10,371 nucleotides of DNA from an uncultured Selenomonadales bacterium. Lineage in GTDB: Bacteria; Bacillota; Negativicutes; Selenomonadales; Selenomonadaceae. Of this stretch, positions 1 through 7,278 are shown piece after piece (the first letter of the stretch is position 1; every line of letters starts with the position of its first letter). The position numbers were made by a program, and so were the translations under genes. The notes below the pieces were generated by a model. It saw only the letters and a list, made by a program, of their open reading frames with translations. It did no database searches and was not told the DNA's origin. The stretch lies in contig CAMVIO010000053.1 of assembly GCA_947167555.1 (NCBI GenBank), positions 1 through 10,371 on the forward strand. Direction: 5' to 3'.

Positions 1-227
1 GCGATGATCGCCGCCAGCGTCGTCTTCCCCAATCCCGGAGGTCCCGAAAGCAGCACATGATCGAGCGCCTCCCCGCGATTCATCGCGGCCTGGATAAAAA
101 CGGACAGGTTTTCCTTCGCTTTGTCCTGTCCGATATATTCGCGGAATTTTCGCGGGCGCAGGCTGAACTGCCAGTCGTCGGAGGGCTGCTCCTCCTTGGC
201 CACGATGCGGCCTTCCTGTTCTTCCAC
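1..227 (-). CDS. ruvB: Holliday junction branch migration ATPase RuvB, N-terminal part (gene runs off the left edge)
   Basis: RuvB is the hexameric AAA+ motor that, loaded by RuvA, drives branch migration of Holliday junctions in the cytoplasm. Only 75 codons are visible. After a short acidic leader the typical RuvB opening is readable (LRPRKFREYIGQ at residues 23-34), followed by DHVLLSGPPGLGKTTLA, which contains the Walker A motif GPPGLGKT at 62-69. The Walker B, sensor and C-terminal winged-helix parts lie outside the window. The start is a GTG three bases after the ruvA stop, with a GGGAGGAAG ribosome-binding site lying in the last ruvA codons, so the two genes are probably translationally coupled. 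Identity is secure; completeness cannot be judged. Confidence 0.95.
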   Translation of the reverse strand, partial: MEEQEGRIVAKEEQPSDDWQFSLRPRKFREYIGQDKAKENLSVFIQAAMNRGEALDHVLLSGPPGLGKTTLAAII

Positions 228-230
228 TAA

Positions 231-824
231 TTACTTCCTCCCCGCGAATTCCTTCAACGCAAACTTGACCGCTTCCTCTGTGGAAGCCGTCCCTTTGACC
301 CGCCGCAGGACGGAGGAGATTTCCGCCTGCGAATAGCCGAGCGACGAGAGCGCCGCCGCCGCGTCGGAAAGGCTGTCCCCGATTTCCTCCGCAGGGGCTT
401 CAAGCTCCCCTTCCCCGCCGTCCAGCTCCGCCGCTTTGTCCTTCAACTCCAGGATCATGCGCTCCGCCGATTTCTTGCCCACGCCCGGCAGCTTGGTCAA
501 AACGGCAATCTGCTTTCCGTGGATTGCCTGGAACAGCTTGCTCACGGTAATCGACGACAAGATGCCGAGCGCCACTTTCGGGCCGATACCGGAAACGGAA
601 ATCAGCATCTGGAACCCCTGATATTCTTCCTGGCTCTCGAACCCGTAAAGCGTCATCGCGTCCTCACGCACGGAAAGATGCGTAAAGAGCATGGCTTCTT
701 CCCCGGTTTTCAGGCGACTCCTCGTCGACGTGGGAATAAAGACGCGATAACCGACCCCGCCGACGTCCAAAAGGCAATAATCCGTCAAGAGCTGAACGAC
801 TTGTCCCCGCAAAAATCCAATCAT
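231..824 (-). CDS. ruvA: Holliday junction DNA-binding protein RuvA
   Basis: RuvA binds the four-way junction as a tetramer and recruits RuvB. The 197-residue product has the usual full length. The N-terminal OB-fold (about 1-62, starting MIGFLRG) is followed by two helix-hairpin-helix motifs with cores SGIGPKVA (78-85) and PGVGKKSA (113-120). An acidic linker rich in E, A and G (about 134-150) leads to the C-terminal three-helix domain (about 151-197), which contacts RuvB (ALSSLGYSQAEISSVLRR). The ATG start is preceded by AAAGGA close by and by AGGAGG, which overlaps the ruvC stop codon. The gap to ruvC is 17 bases and to ruvB 3 bases, so ruvCAB is one transcription unit. No missing key residues are seen. 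Confidence 0.97.
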   Translation of the reverse strand: MIGFLRGQVVQLLTDYCLLDVGGVGYRVFIPTSTRSRLKTGEEAMLFTHLSVREDAMTLYGFESQEEYQGFQMLISVSGIGPKVALGILSSITVSKLFQAIHGKQIAVLTKLPGVGKKSAERMILELKDKAAELDGGEGELEAPAEEIGDSLSDAAAALSSLGYSQAEISSVLRRVKGTASTEEAVKFALKEFAGRK

Positions 825-841
825 ACCGTCCTTTTATCCTC

Positions 842-1336
842 CTATCGGTTCCTCCATGTCGGGCTGTCCATACAGTGCAGCGTACATATCGCGACGGCCA
901 GAGCGTCCGCCGTGTCGTCCGGCTTCGGCGGCTCGGGCAGGTTCAGGAGCTTCGTGACCATATAGATGACTTGCTCCTTCGTCGCTTTCCCGTAGCCGGT
1001 CACCGATTGCTTGACCTGAAGAGGCGTTCTCTCGATGATGTCCAGATTGTTTTTTGCCGCGGCCAGCAACACTACACCGCGCGCCTGTCCCACGGGAATC
1101 GCCGTCGTTACGTTGCGATTGAAAAAAAGCTGCTCGACGCCCATCGCGTCCGGCTGATATTTTTTGATCAGCGCGTCGATCTCGTCGTAAAGCTTCATCA
1201 GACGATCCTGCATCCGAGCTTTCGAGCTTGTCGTGACGGAGCCGTATTCATGGGGAATCAAACGGCTCCCCTGCGCCGCTTCGACAAATCCGTATCCGCA
1301 AATCGCCGTGCCCGGATCAATCCCAAGTACCAGCAA
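842..1336 (-). CDS. ruvC: Crossover junction endodeoxyribonuclease RuvC (Holliday junction resolvase)
   Basis: RuvC is the metal-dependent resolvase that cuts Holliday junctions symmetrically after RuvAB migration. The RNase-H-fold motifs are visible: LGIDPGT with the first catalytic Asp, GVEQLFF with the Glu, QSVTGYGKATKEQV, and DDTADALA with the two C-terminal Asp residues. I chose the TTG at 1336, not the upstream TTG at 1357. It gives the family's usual beginning, puts the first catalytic Asp at position 7 as in E. coli RuvC (then E68, D141 and D144), and has a good AAGGTGG site at 1345-1351, 8 bases upstream. That gives 164 residues, normal for the family; the longer reading adds 7 residues with no obvious role. 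It is first in a ruvC-ruvA-ruvB group and has its own promoter. Confidence 0.95.
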   Translation of the reverse strand: MLVLGIDPGTAICGYGFVEAAQGSRLIPHEYGSVTTSSKARMQDRLMKLYDEIDALIKKYQPDAMGVEQLFFNRNVTTAIPVGQARGVVLLAAAKNNLDIIERTPLQVKQSVTGYGKATKEQVIYMVTKLLNLPEPPKPDDTADALAVAICTLHCMDSPTWRNR

Positions 1337-1373
1337 AAATTTCCCCACCTTCAGCAAGGAGTTTGTTTGTTCT

Positions 1374-1402
1374 ATTATAGCACATTCAATAAAAAATGTA
1401 TC
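1374..1402 (-). promoter_or_regulatory. Extended -10 promoter for ruvCAB
   Basis: On the minus strand a perfect TATAAT (1379-1374) is preceded by TGC, giving an extended -10 TGNTATAAT. At 17 bases' spacing the -35 position holds GATACA (1402-1397), only 3 of 6 matches to TTGACA, but an extended -10 can compensate for this. It lies in the 80-base gap after the recJ stop, with an expected transcript start near 1367 and a leader of about 30 bases before the ruvC TTG. It would let ruvCAB be expressed apart from the upstream recJ/sec genes. No LexA-type box was recognised nearby, but I did not scan exhaustively. Confidence 0.6.
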
Positions 1403-1416
1403 TATGTTCGTTTTTG

Positions 1417-3384
1417 TTATTGCCGTTCGATGACGCTCTTCCGGTATGTCTCGGAGTCCTCCAGATGCAGCTTCTGTTTCGGCGCCGGCGCAAGGCGAAA
1501 GCCCCCGACGTCCGGCACGACAAGCCCCAATTCCTCGAAAATCCTGAGCGCCGTCTTCGCCGTGCTGTCATTGACGCCGCACTCTCTCGCGACACTTTCC
1601 ATATTTTCGGGAATCTTCGTCATTTTTTTCAGCGCGCGATAAATATCGGCAAGGATATCCCGCGTCAAGATCGGGCTTCGGCCTTCAGAGGAACGCAGCT
1701 CCGACAGTTTGCACTGCAGCGAGATTTTTCCGTTCCATTCGTTGATCTCCGGCATATATGCGATATCGACAGGGCCCCGGTCCACCATGACGCTCTTTTC
1801 GGCCATGTTCCATCCGATGGCCTGAATCGGCTGCGCCCCGGATTCCATCAAAAATTTCAGGTGCTGTCCTTCTCGCCCGATGACCCGGACATCAAGCCCT
1901 TTCACCCCGAAGCTTCCGAAAAGCGGACGCGGATTCGCCATTCCGTAAGGTTCAAGATTGGAAAGCTCCGTCACGAGATCGGTCGTTATTTCTTCCGGAC
2001 GAAGCTCCGATTCCAATGCCAGGCAAGGCACATAATCTTCTTCTTTCATATGCGTCTCAGCGTAAGCGTCCAGCGCCGCACGAAGCGCGTCAATATTTTC
2101 CGGAAGCACCGTGAGCCCGGCCGCCATCTCATGCCCGCCGAACTGCACCAGCGTATCCTTTGCCGAAGTCAAAGCGTCGAAAAGATGAAACCCCTTGATG
2201 CTGCGGCACGAGCCTTTTCCTTCTCCGTCCTGGATGCTGACGACAATCGTCGGACGGTAATAGAGATCGACAAGACGGGACGCGACAATGCCGATCACGC
2301 CCGGATGCCAATTCTTTCCAACGATAACAAGAGTTCGCGCCGCTGCCGTATCAACAGAAGCAAGCTGCTTTTTCGCCTGCTCCAGAATATCGGCTTCGAT
2401 CTGTTGACGCTCGGAGTTCAATTCACTCAGAGTCAGCGCGATATCTTTCGCCCTTTCCTCGTCCTCGGTCAGCAACAGCTCGACGCCGCGCATCGCCGTT
2501 TCGAGACGGCCTGCGGCGTTCAGGCGCGGCGCAAGCACGAAGCCGACCTGTCCGCTCGATATGTCTTTCCCTCCAAGGCCCGCAACCTCAATGAGCTGCC
2601 GCAGGCCCTTGAGTTTCGTTTCCTTCATGCAGGCGAGCCCGCGCTTGACCAGCTTCCGGTTTTCCGAACGCAGCGGCACAATATCGGCCACCGTACCGAG
2701 AGCTGCAATTTCCAGGTCGTCCTCAAATTCCTCGTTTCGAATCTCACGGAACAATGCCTGGCACAGCTTGAATGCGACGCCGACCCCGGCCAGATCCTTG
2801 AACGGATATTCGCAGTCCGCCCGGTGCGGATCGACGACCGCCACTGCGTCCGGAAGCGTCTCCCCCGGCAAGTGATGGTCGGTGACCACGAGATCGAGCA
2901 CGCCACGCATGGCGTCGATTTCCGCCGTACCGGCGATACCGCAGTCCACGGTTACGACAAGCCCCGCGCCGTCATCCGCGAGCTTTTGCAACGATTCCTG
3001 ATGCAGCCCGTAGCCTTCCTGCCTATCCGGGATATAGCAGTCCACGACGGCGCCAAGGCGACGAAGCGCACGCACCAGAAGCGTCGTCGCTGTGATACCG
3101 TCCACGTCGTAATCGCCGTACACGACGATTTTTTCCGACGCCTCTATCGCCCGCCGTATCCGCGCCACCGCACGATCCATATCCTTCATCATGAAAGGAT
3201 CGTAATACGCTTGAAAGCGCTCGGGATACAGAAAAGCTTTCGCTTCCTGCTCGTCGGTGATCTCCCGCCGACGCAAGATTCCCGCGAGGAACGGCGAAAT
3301 GCCGAGCCGTTCGGCAAACGCTTGATCCGACGGGTCTGTCCTCCCCACAATCGTCCATTTCTTTCGCAAAGAGATTTCCCCCAT
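1417..3384 (-). CDS. recJ: Single-stranded-DNA-specific exonuclease RecJ
   Basis: RecJ is a DHH-family 5'-3' exonuclease acting on single-stranded DNA in recombination and mismatch or base-excision repair. The 655-residue product carries the DHH motifs in order: GDYDVDG (90-96), VDCG (146-149), TDHH (168-171), VVDP (183-186) and ADIVPL (233-238). The DHHA1 part follows, with LNAAGR (288-293), WHPGVIGIVASRL (359-371) and GGHEMAAG (416-423), then the OB-like domain (about 455-560). The last 90 residues look like an added helical, winged-helix-like tail (ESVARECGVNDSTAK at 596-610), longer than E. coli RecJ (577 residues). The start is uncertain. The ATG at 3384 has no clear ribosome-binding site and abuts a hairpin, while an in-frame TTG at 3369 has GGGGGA seven bases upstream. 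It lies 52 bases after secF and 80 before ruvC. Confidence 0.95.
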   Translation of the reverse strand: MGEISLRKKWTIVGRTDPSDQAFAERLGISPFLAGILRRREITDEQEAKAFLYPERFQAYYDPFMMKDMDRAVARIRRAIEASEKIVVYGDYDVDGITATTLLVRALRRLGAVVDCYIPDRQEGYGLHQESLQKLADDGAGLVVTVDCGIAGTAEIDAMRGVLDLVVTDHHLPGETLPDAVAVVDPHRADCEYPFKDLAGVGVAFKLCQALFREIRNEEFEDDLEIAALGTVADIVPLRSENRKLVKRGLACMKETKLKGLRQLIEVAGLGGKDISSGQVGFVLAPRLNAAGRLETAMRGVELLLTEDEERAKDIALTLSELNSERQQIEADILEQAKKQLASVDTAAARTLVIVGKNWHPGVIGIVASRLVDLYYRPTIVVSIQDGEGKGSCRSIKGFHLFDALTSAKDTLVQFGGHEMAAGLTVLPENIDALRAALDAYAETHMKEEDYVPCLALESELRPEEITTDLVTELSNLEPYGMANPRPLFGSFGVKGLDVRVIGREGQHLKFLMESGAQPIQAIGWNMAEKSVMVDRGPVDIAYMPEINEWNGKISLQCKLSELRSSEGRSPILTRDILADIYRALKKMTKIPENMESVARECGVNDSTAKTALRIFEELGLVVPDVGGFRLAPAPKQKLHLEDSETYRKSVIERQ

Positions 3385-3390
3385 AACAGA

Positions 3391-3421
3391 AAAGGCACAC
3401 GGGAACGTCTCGTGTACCTTT
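3391..3421 (-). terminator. Stem-loop between secF and recJ (terminator or attenuator)
   Basis: On the minus strand, arms AAAGGTACACG (3421-3411) and CGTGTGCCTTT (3401-3391) form an 11-pair stem including one U-G wobble, with a 9-base loop, followed by TTTTCTGTT. In the other direction the wobble becomes a C-A mismatch, so the minus-strand RNA is favoured. The short, interrupted T tract suggests a partial terminator or attenuator after secF rather than a full stop. The stem ends six bases before the recJ ATG, so it could also mask recJ translation initiation. Confidence 0.5.
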
Positions 3422-3436
3422 CCACCTTACCTTTCG

Positions 3437-4339
3437 TTATCTGACCCGCGCTTTTTTCGCTTCATGCCAATTGCGAAGCGTGACCCAAAGCGGGCTCGCG
3501 ATGAAAATCGACGAGTAACAGCCGCTGAAGAACCCGACAAGCAGAGCGAAAGAGAAATCCTTCGTCGTATCGCCGCCGAACCAATACAGCGCAAACGTCG
3601 TGAACAGCACAGTGCAGACCGTATACAAGGATCGCGTCAAGGTCTGGTAAATACTGCGGTTCGCCAGCTCGACGATATCACCGCCGCGCCGGAAATGGAG
3701 ACGCAAATTCTCGCGGATACGGTCAAAAATGACGATGGTATCGTTGATGGAATAACCGACAATCGTTAAAAGCGCAGCGACGAATGAGGAATCCACTTGC
3801 TTCTGCAAGATCGAGAACACGCCGAGAACCACGAGCACATCATGAACCAGCGCCAGCACCGCCGCGATGCCGAAACGGAACTCAAACCGGAACGACACAT
3901 AGGCGACAATCAAGAGCCAAGAAAGCAACGTCGCCATCGCCGCGTTCATCAGAAGCTCCGACCCCATGGTGGCGCCGACCTTTTCCTCACGGAGCACCGC
4001 GTAATCGCCGAGTTTTTCCTTCAAGGACGCCATAATCGCCTTGCGCTCGTTTTCCTCCAAGTCCATAGTGCGGATCATCACGTCCCGTGCTTCCGTGGCG
4101 GAACTCTCATCGCCGGAAAGCTGGATCATGCTGTTGTCAAGATTGTAGCCCTTCATCACCTCGCGCACATCGGCAATCGAGGCCGCCTTGTCAAAACGCA
4201 GCTCGATGATGGTGCCGCCGGTGAAGTCGATGCCGTAATTAAAGCCCTTGACGACCATCGAGACAATGCCGGGAATAATCACGCACAGCGAAATGAAATA
4301 CCATATCTTGCGCCGTCCCACAATGTCGAAATTACGCAC
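3437..4339 (-). CDS. secF: Protein translocase subunit SecF
   Basis: SecF pairs with SecD in the cytoplasmic membrane; the complex uses the ion gradient to help pull proteins through SecYEG. The 300-residue form begins with a GTG at 4339 (VRNFDIVGRRK), a typical SecF opening. An in-frame ATG further upstream at 4405 would only add residues read from inside secD in another frame. An AAGGGGGT site lies about 9 bases upstream of the GTG, and the start overlaps the secD stop by 8 bases, implying translational coupling. The first membrane helix (about 12-29) is followed by NYGIDFTGGT (34-43), an external domain, then five more helices, including GIAAVLALVHDVLVVLG (157-173) and the signature GYSINDTIVIFDRIREN (195-211). 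Length and motifs are complete. The weak hairpin before recJ follows. Confidence 0.96.
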   Translation of the reverse strand: MRNFDIVGRRKIWYFISLCVIIPGIVSMVVKGFNYGIDFTGGTIIELRFDKAASIADVREVMKGYNLDNSMIQLSGDESSATEARDVMIRTMDLEENERKAIMASLKEKLGDYAVLREEKVGATMGSELLMNAAMATLLSWLLIVAYVSFRFEFRFGIAAVLALVHDVLVVLGVFSILQKQVDSSFVAALLTIVGYSINDTIVIFDRIRENLRLHFRRGGDIVELANRSIYQTLTRSLYTVCTVLFTTFALYWFGGDTTKDFSFALLVGFFSGCYSSIFIASPLWVTLRNWHEAKKARVR

Positions 4340-5576
4340 GGCGGACACCCCCTTCCGCCGCCGGTGCTTTGCTCGCGCCGTAGACAAACGGGTTCGTGAA
4401 GACATTGGCCCCGATCAGGAGCTTCAGCATGAATTGCGTCAAAGAGATTGCCGTAATCATCGACAGCACGACGCCCAAGCCCAGCGTGATCGCGAAGCCC
4501 CGAATCGAGCCGGTGCCGAACATGAACAGCACGATCGAAGCAATGATGGTCGTGATGTTCGAGTCGAAGATTGTCGTGAACGCGCGCTTGAAACCGGAGT
4601 TCATCGCCGCGCGAAGCGTCTTGCCCGTCAGGTATTCCTCCTTGAAGTGCTCAAATATCAGCACGTTGGCGTCCACCGCCATACCGATGGACAGGATGAT
4701 ACCCGCCACACCCGGAAGCGTCAGCGTTGCGTCGAGGAACTTCAGCGCCGCGAGCAGCATCAGCACATACGCCATCAGGCTGATATCCGCGATAAGACCT
4801 GAAAGCCGATAGAAAAGAAGCATGAAAAAAAGCACCGCGCCGATGCCCACCGCGAACGCGAACTCGCTCTTGTCCTTCGAATCCTGCCCAAGCGTCGGGC
4901 CGACGGTACGCGTCTCGATAATGTTGACCTTGACCGGGAGCGCGCCGCTGCGAAGAAGGATCGCGAGATTGTGCGCTTCCTCCAATGTACGCGAACCGGT
5001 GATGACGGCCTTGCCGCCGAGAATCGGTTCCTTGACGTTCGGCGCGGTCAGCACTTCGCCGTCAAGCAGGATCGCGATCGTGCGGCCTACGTTCTTTGTC
5101 GTCAAATCGCCGAATTTTTTGCCGCCCTCGTCGCTGAACTCCAGCGCAACCAGATTCTGTCCGGACTGGTCGGTCTGCTCCTTCGCGTCCTTGAGGTCTG
5201 TGCCCGTCAGCACCGTTGTCCCCGCCTCGTCCTTGAATTCCAGCATCGCCGTCTTGCCGATGACCTGGATCGCCTTGTCCGGATCCTTGATGCCCGGCAG
5301 CTCGACGATGATACGGCGCGCGCCCTGCCGCTGGATGATCGGCTCGGTCAAGCCCAGCTCGTTGACGCGCTTTTCCATGATGCGCACGACGCGCTGCATC
5401 GCGTCTTCGTTCACCTTCGCTTCTTCGGTGTCCTCCGCTTCGAGAACGACATGGGTGCCGCCCTGCAGATCAAGCCCCTGCCGGATCGAATAGGCCAGCG
5501 GCGAGACGAACGCGAAGAACAGTCCCACAATCGCCGCTATGACAATCAGCAGCTTGCCAAATTCTTCTTTTCTCAA
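4332..5576 (-). CDS. secD: Protein translocase subunit SecD
   Basis: SecD is the large partner of SecF in the RND-like export motor that acts with YajC and SecYEG. The 414-residue product has an N-terminal membrane helix (about 8-28), then GLDLQGGTHVVLEA (34-47), an external domain including the P1-like part (RRIIVELPGI, 88-96 region) and the VGRTIAILLDGEV strand (163-175). Five membrane helices follow from about 238, with the signature GIILSIGMAVDANVLIFEH (292-310). It is shorter than E. coli SecD (615 residues), as is usual outside the proteobacteria, because the external domain is compact. The start codon is TTG, preceded by AAGGAAC about 8 bases upstream; no in-frame ATG fits better. It follows the phosphatase-like gene by 24 bases and overlaps secF by 8 bases. 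Confidence 0.96.
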   Translation of the reverse strand: MRKEEFGKLLIVIAAIVGLFFAFVSPLAYSIRQGLDLQGGTHVVLEAEDTEEAKVNEDAMQRVVRIMEKRVNELGLTEPIIQRQGARRIIVELPGIKDPDKAIQVIGKTAMLEFKDEAGTTVLTGTDLKDAKEQTDQSGQNLVALEFSDEGGKKFGDLTTKNVGRTIAILLDGEVLTAPNVKEPILGGKAVITGSRTLEEAHNLAILLRSGALPVKVNIIETRTVGPTLGQDSKDKSEFAFAVGIGAVLFFMLLFYRLSGLIADISLMAYVLMLLAALKFLDATLTLPGVAGIILSIGMAVDANVLIFEHFKEEYLTGKTLRAAMNSGFKRAFTTIFDSNITTIIASIVLFMFGTGSIRGFAITLGLGVVLSMITAISLTQFMLKLLIGANVFTNPFVYGASKAPAAEGGVRRA

Positions 5577-5600
5577 CGATAGTTCCTTCCCTTCTTAGTA

Positions 5601-6323
5601 TTAAGCTTCCAAAACCGAGATCGGATACGACGCCGACAGGAAGCCGACGCCCGCGTTTTCCGCTTTGTCCGGCGCCACGCCGAGCACCGCCACCGTCATA
5701 TCCTCGGACGGCTGTTCCTGATCGAGCGCCAACGCGTAGTCGAGGATATTCTTTGCGATGAACGCAGCGTCCTCCGCCGGATTCCCTCGGACAATCTCCC
5801 AAAGCTTCTCTTCCTCGAAATGCGCGCCGCCTCGTTTCTTCCCCGCCACGCGGACGCCCTCGCTGACAGCGACGAGGATCATGCCCTGCGCCAACGGCAG
5901 CTCGTAAGTCTGCGGATTGACGCTCCGGCTCATGCCGAGCGCCGTCGCCTCGTCGTCATAGACCGTCTCGTATTCCTCGGTCCAGACGTAGACGGGCGTC
6001 TGCCCGCTCCGACCGATGGCCACGGACTCCGTTTCCGCGTCCACGCCGAAAATCGTCAACGCGCAGGCGACCTTCCGGTCCTTCATTTCGTAAAGCTCGT
6101 CGTGAACGGTTTTCGCGACGACATCGTTTTCCTTTCCCTCCAGCACAAGGCTCCGGGCGCGCTGCGTGACCCAGCGGCTCGTCTGCTGCGCGGCGGCCGT
6201 GTTCCCGTGGCCGTCTGACAAAATCATCGTCATACCGCCCCGCCGCTCGACAAGACTATGGCTGTCGCCGCAGTATTCGGCGCCGCTCTTCGCGATGCTC
6301 GCGATTCCAATCTTGATTTCCAT
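5601..6323 (-). CDS. PP2C/SpoIIE-like serine/threonine phosphatase domain protein
   Basis: This 240-residue soluble protein reads as a stand-alone PP2C-type domain of the SpoIIE/RsbU sort, enzymes that usually dephosphorylate regulatory proteins such as anti-anti-sigma factors. The evidence is AKSGAEYCGDS (11-21, first metal-binding Asp D20), MILSDGHGNTAAA (33-45, D37), AIGRSGQTPVYVW (102-114) and EQPSEDMTVAVLG (203-215, D208). At the usual VSDG position it has VSEGV (153-157), an Asp-to-Glu change at a residue that normally helps metal binding, so activity may be altered. No sensor, HAMP or membrane segment is attached. The ATG is preceded by GGTGGG five bases upstream. It sits 18 bases after the cyclo-ligase gene and 24 before secD, inside the sec operon, but its substrate is not evident. 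The fold is fairly sure; the function is inferred. Confidence 0.75.
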   Translation of the reverse strand: MEIKIGIASIAKSGAEYCGDSHSLVERRGGMTMILSDGHGNTAAAQQTSRWVTQRARSLVLEGKENDVVAKTVHDELYEMKDRKVACALTIFGVDAETESVAIGRSGQTPVYVWTEEYETVYDDEATALGMSRSVNPQTYELPLAQGMILVAVSEGVRVAGKKRGGAHFEEEKLWEIVRGNPAEDAAFIAKNILDYALALDQEQPSEDMTVAVLGVAPDKAENAGVGFLSASYPISVLEA

Positions 6324-6341
6324 ACTTTCCCACCAAACTGC

Positions 6342-6935
6342 TTATTTCTTATTTGCTTTGAAAACACCTTGTTCCGTTACGATCCAATCGACGCCGGAGT
6401 CGTGCGGAAGCCGCGGAATATCTTCTGTAATCTGGCACTGAAACGCCGCCGCGATTCTGACCGCCCGCTCCGCTTTCGGCAAGAACGTATCGTAATAACC
6501 GCCGCCCATGCCGAGCCGCGCCCCGTCCATGCCGAACGCAACGCCGGGCACAATCACGCAGTCGATTTCCTGCGGCGACAGAATCTCCCGCTGCTCTTCC
6601 CTTACCGTCAAAATACCATAAGCGCCGACTTCCAGTAAATCCATCGAAGGCACAAGCGCCGCTTCCATCCCTTGTTTCCCGGTGATCCACGGGATCGCGA
6701 CCCTTTTCCCCATAGCGAGAAGCCCTGAAAGCAACGATTCCGTCTGCACTTCGTCCGACATCGCAGCGTAGGCGAAAATCGTCTGCGCCCGCGTCACCGC
6801 CGCATGAGAAATCAGTTTTCCCGTTATCTCCGCACTGTACGCCGCGCGTTCTTCCTTGGACAAAGCCCGCCTCGCGGCAAGCATCCGCTTTCGAAGCGCC
6901 CGCTTTTGTCCGGCAAGCTCGCTTCCTTCATTCAT
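6342..6935 (-). CDS. 5-formyltetrahydrofolate cyclo-ligase (MTHFS family)
   Basis: This enzyme uses ATP to convert 5-formyl-THF to 5,10-methenyl-THF, returning the stored or inhibitory folate to one-carbon metabolism. The 197-residue product (homologous to E. coli YgfA/Fau and B. subtilis YqgN) has the N-terminal basic helix QKRALRKRMLAARRAL (10-25) and the EVQTESLL segment (62-69). The diagnostic ATP/phosphate-binding motif is RLGMGGGYYDTFL (140-152), and the C-terminal strand DWIVTEQGVF (183-192) follows. The length is normal. The ATG lies inside the end of yajC (the ATGAATGA context), with an 8-base overlap, so translation is probably coupled to yajC. It is a metabolic gene lodged between yajC and secD; there is no sign of a functional link to export. 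Confidence 0.93.
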   Translation of the reverse strand: MNEGSELAGQKRALRKRMLAARRALSKEERAAYSAEITGKLISHAAVTRAQTIFAYAAMSDEVQTESLLSGLLAMGKRVAIPWITGKQGMEAALVPSMDLLEVGAYGILTVREEQREILSPQEIDCVIVPGVAFGMDGARLGMGGGYYDTFLPKAERAVRIAAAFQCQITEDIPRLPHDSGVDWIVTEQGVFKANKK

Positions 6936-7266
6936 CCTGCTTCGTATCCTCGTCGGGATAATCCTTCTCCGGCTCCATCTGCGGCGATTTGCCTTGGGTG
7001 ATATTCCGGCTGATCGCGCTCCGCGTCAGCTTGACGACCACCTTGTCGGCGATTTTCAGATCGATCACATTATTCTTGATTTCCATGATCTCGCCGTAAA
7101 TGCCGCCCACCGTGACGACCTTGTTCCCTTTATGCAGCGTCGCCAACATATCGTCCCGCCGCTGCTGCTCCGTCCTCTGCGGACGATACAGGAAGAAGTA
7201 GAACGCGATCACCATAGCCACCATCGGCCCGTATGCGCTCAGCATCGCAAAAAATGTTTCATTCAT
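6928..7266 (-). CDS. yajC: Preprotein translocase auxiliary subunit YajC
   Basis: YajC is a small single-pass membrane protein that associates with SecDF and the SecYEG holotranslocon. The 112-residue product has a short N-terminus, one membrane helix (about 12-27) and the family signature FYFFLYRPQRTEQQRRD (22-38). The conserved cytoplasmic domain follows (KGNKVVTVGGIYGEI, 46-60). The charged tail after about residue 95 (PEKDYPDEDTKQDE) is low-complexity and probably disordered. The ATG has an ideal AGGAGG 8 bases upstream that overlaps the tgt stop (TAGGAGG), so it is coupled to tgt, 12 bases away. The tgt-yajC pairing is the common bacterial arrangement. Confidence 0.95.
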   Translation of the reverse strand: MNETFFAMLSAYGPMVAMVIAFYFFLYRPQRTEQQRRDDMLATLHKGNKVVTVGGIYGEIMEIKNNVIDLKIADKVVVKLTRSAISRNITQGKSPQMEPEKDYPDEDTKQDE

Positions 7267-7278
7267 CTATTTATCCTC

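Noticed and set aside
1396..3444. A 682-codon open frame on the plus strand opposite recJ
   Set aside because: It is a full-length shadow of recJ. The antisense protein has no recognisable motif, and the frame stays open because the GC-rich codons of recJ rarely give stops on the other strand. recJ itself has all the DHH motifs.
4340..4405. A longer SecF starting at ATG 4405
   Set aside because: The extra 22 residues are basic and read from inside secD in another frame. The GTG at 4339 has a good ribosome-binding site and gives the normal SecF N-terminus.
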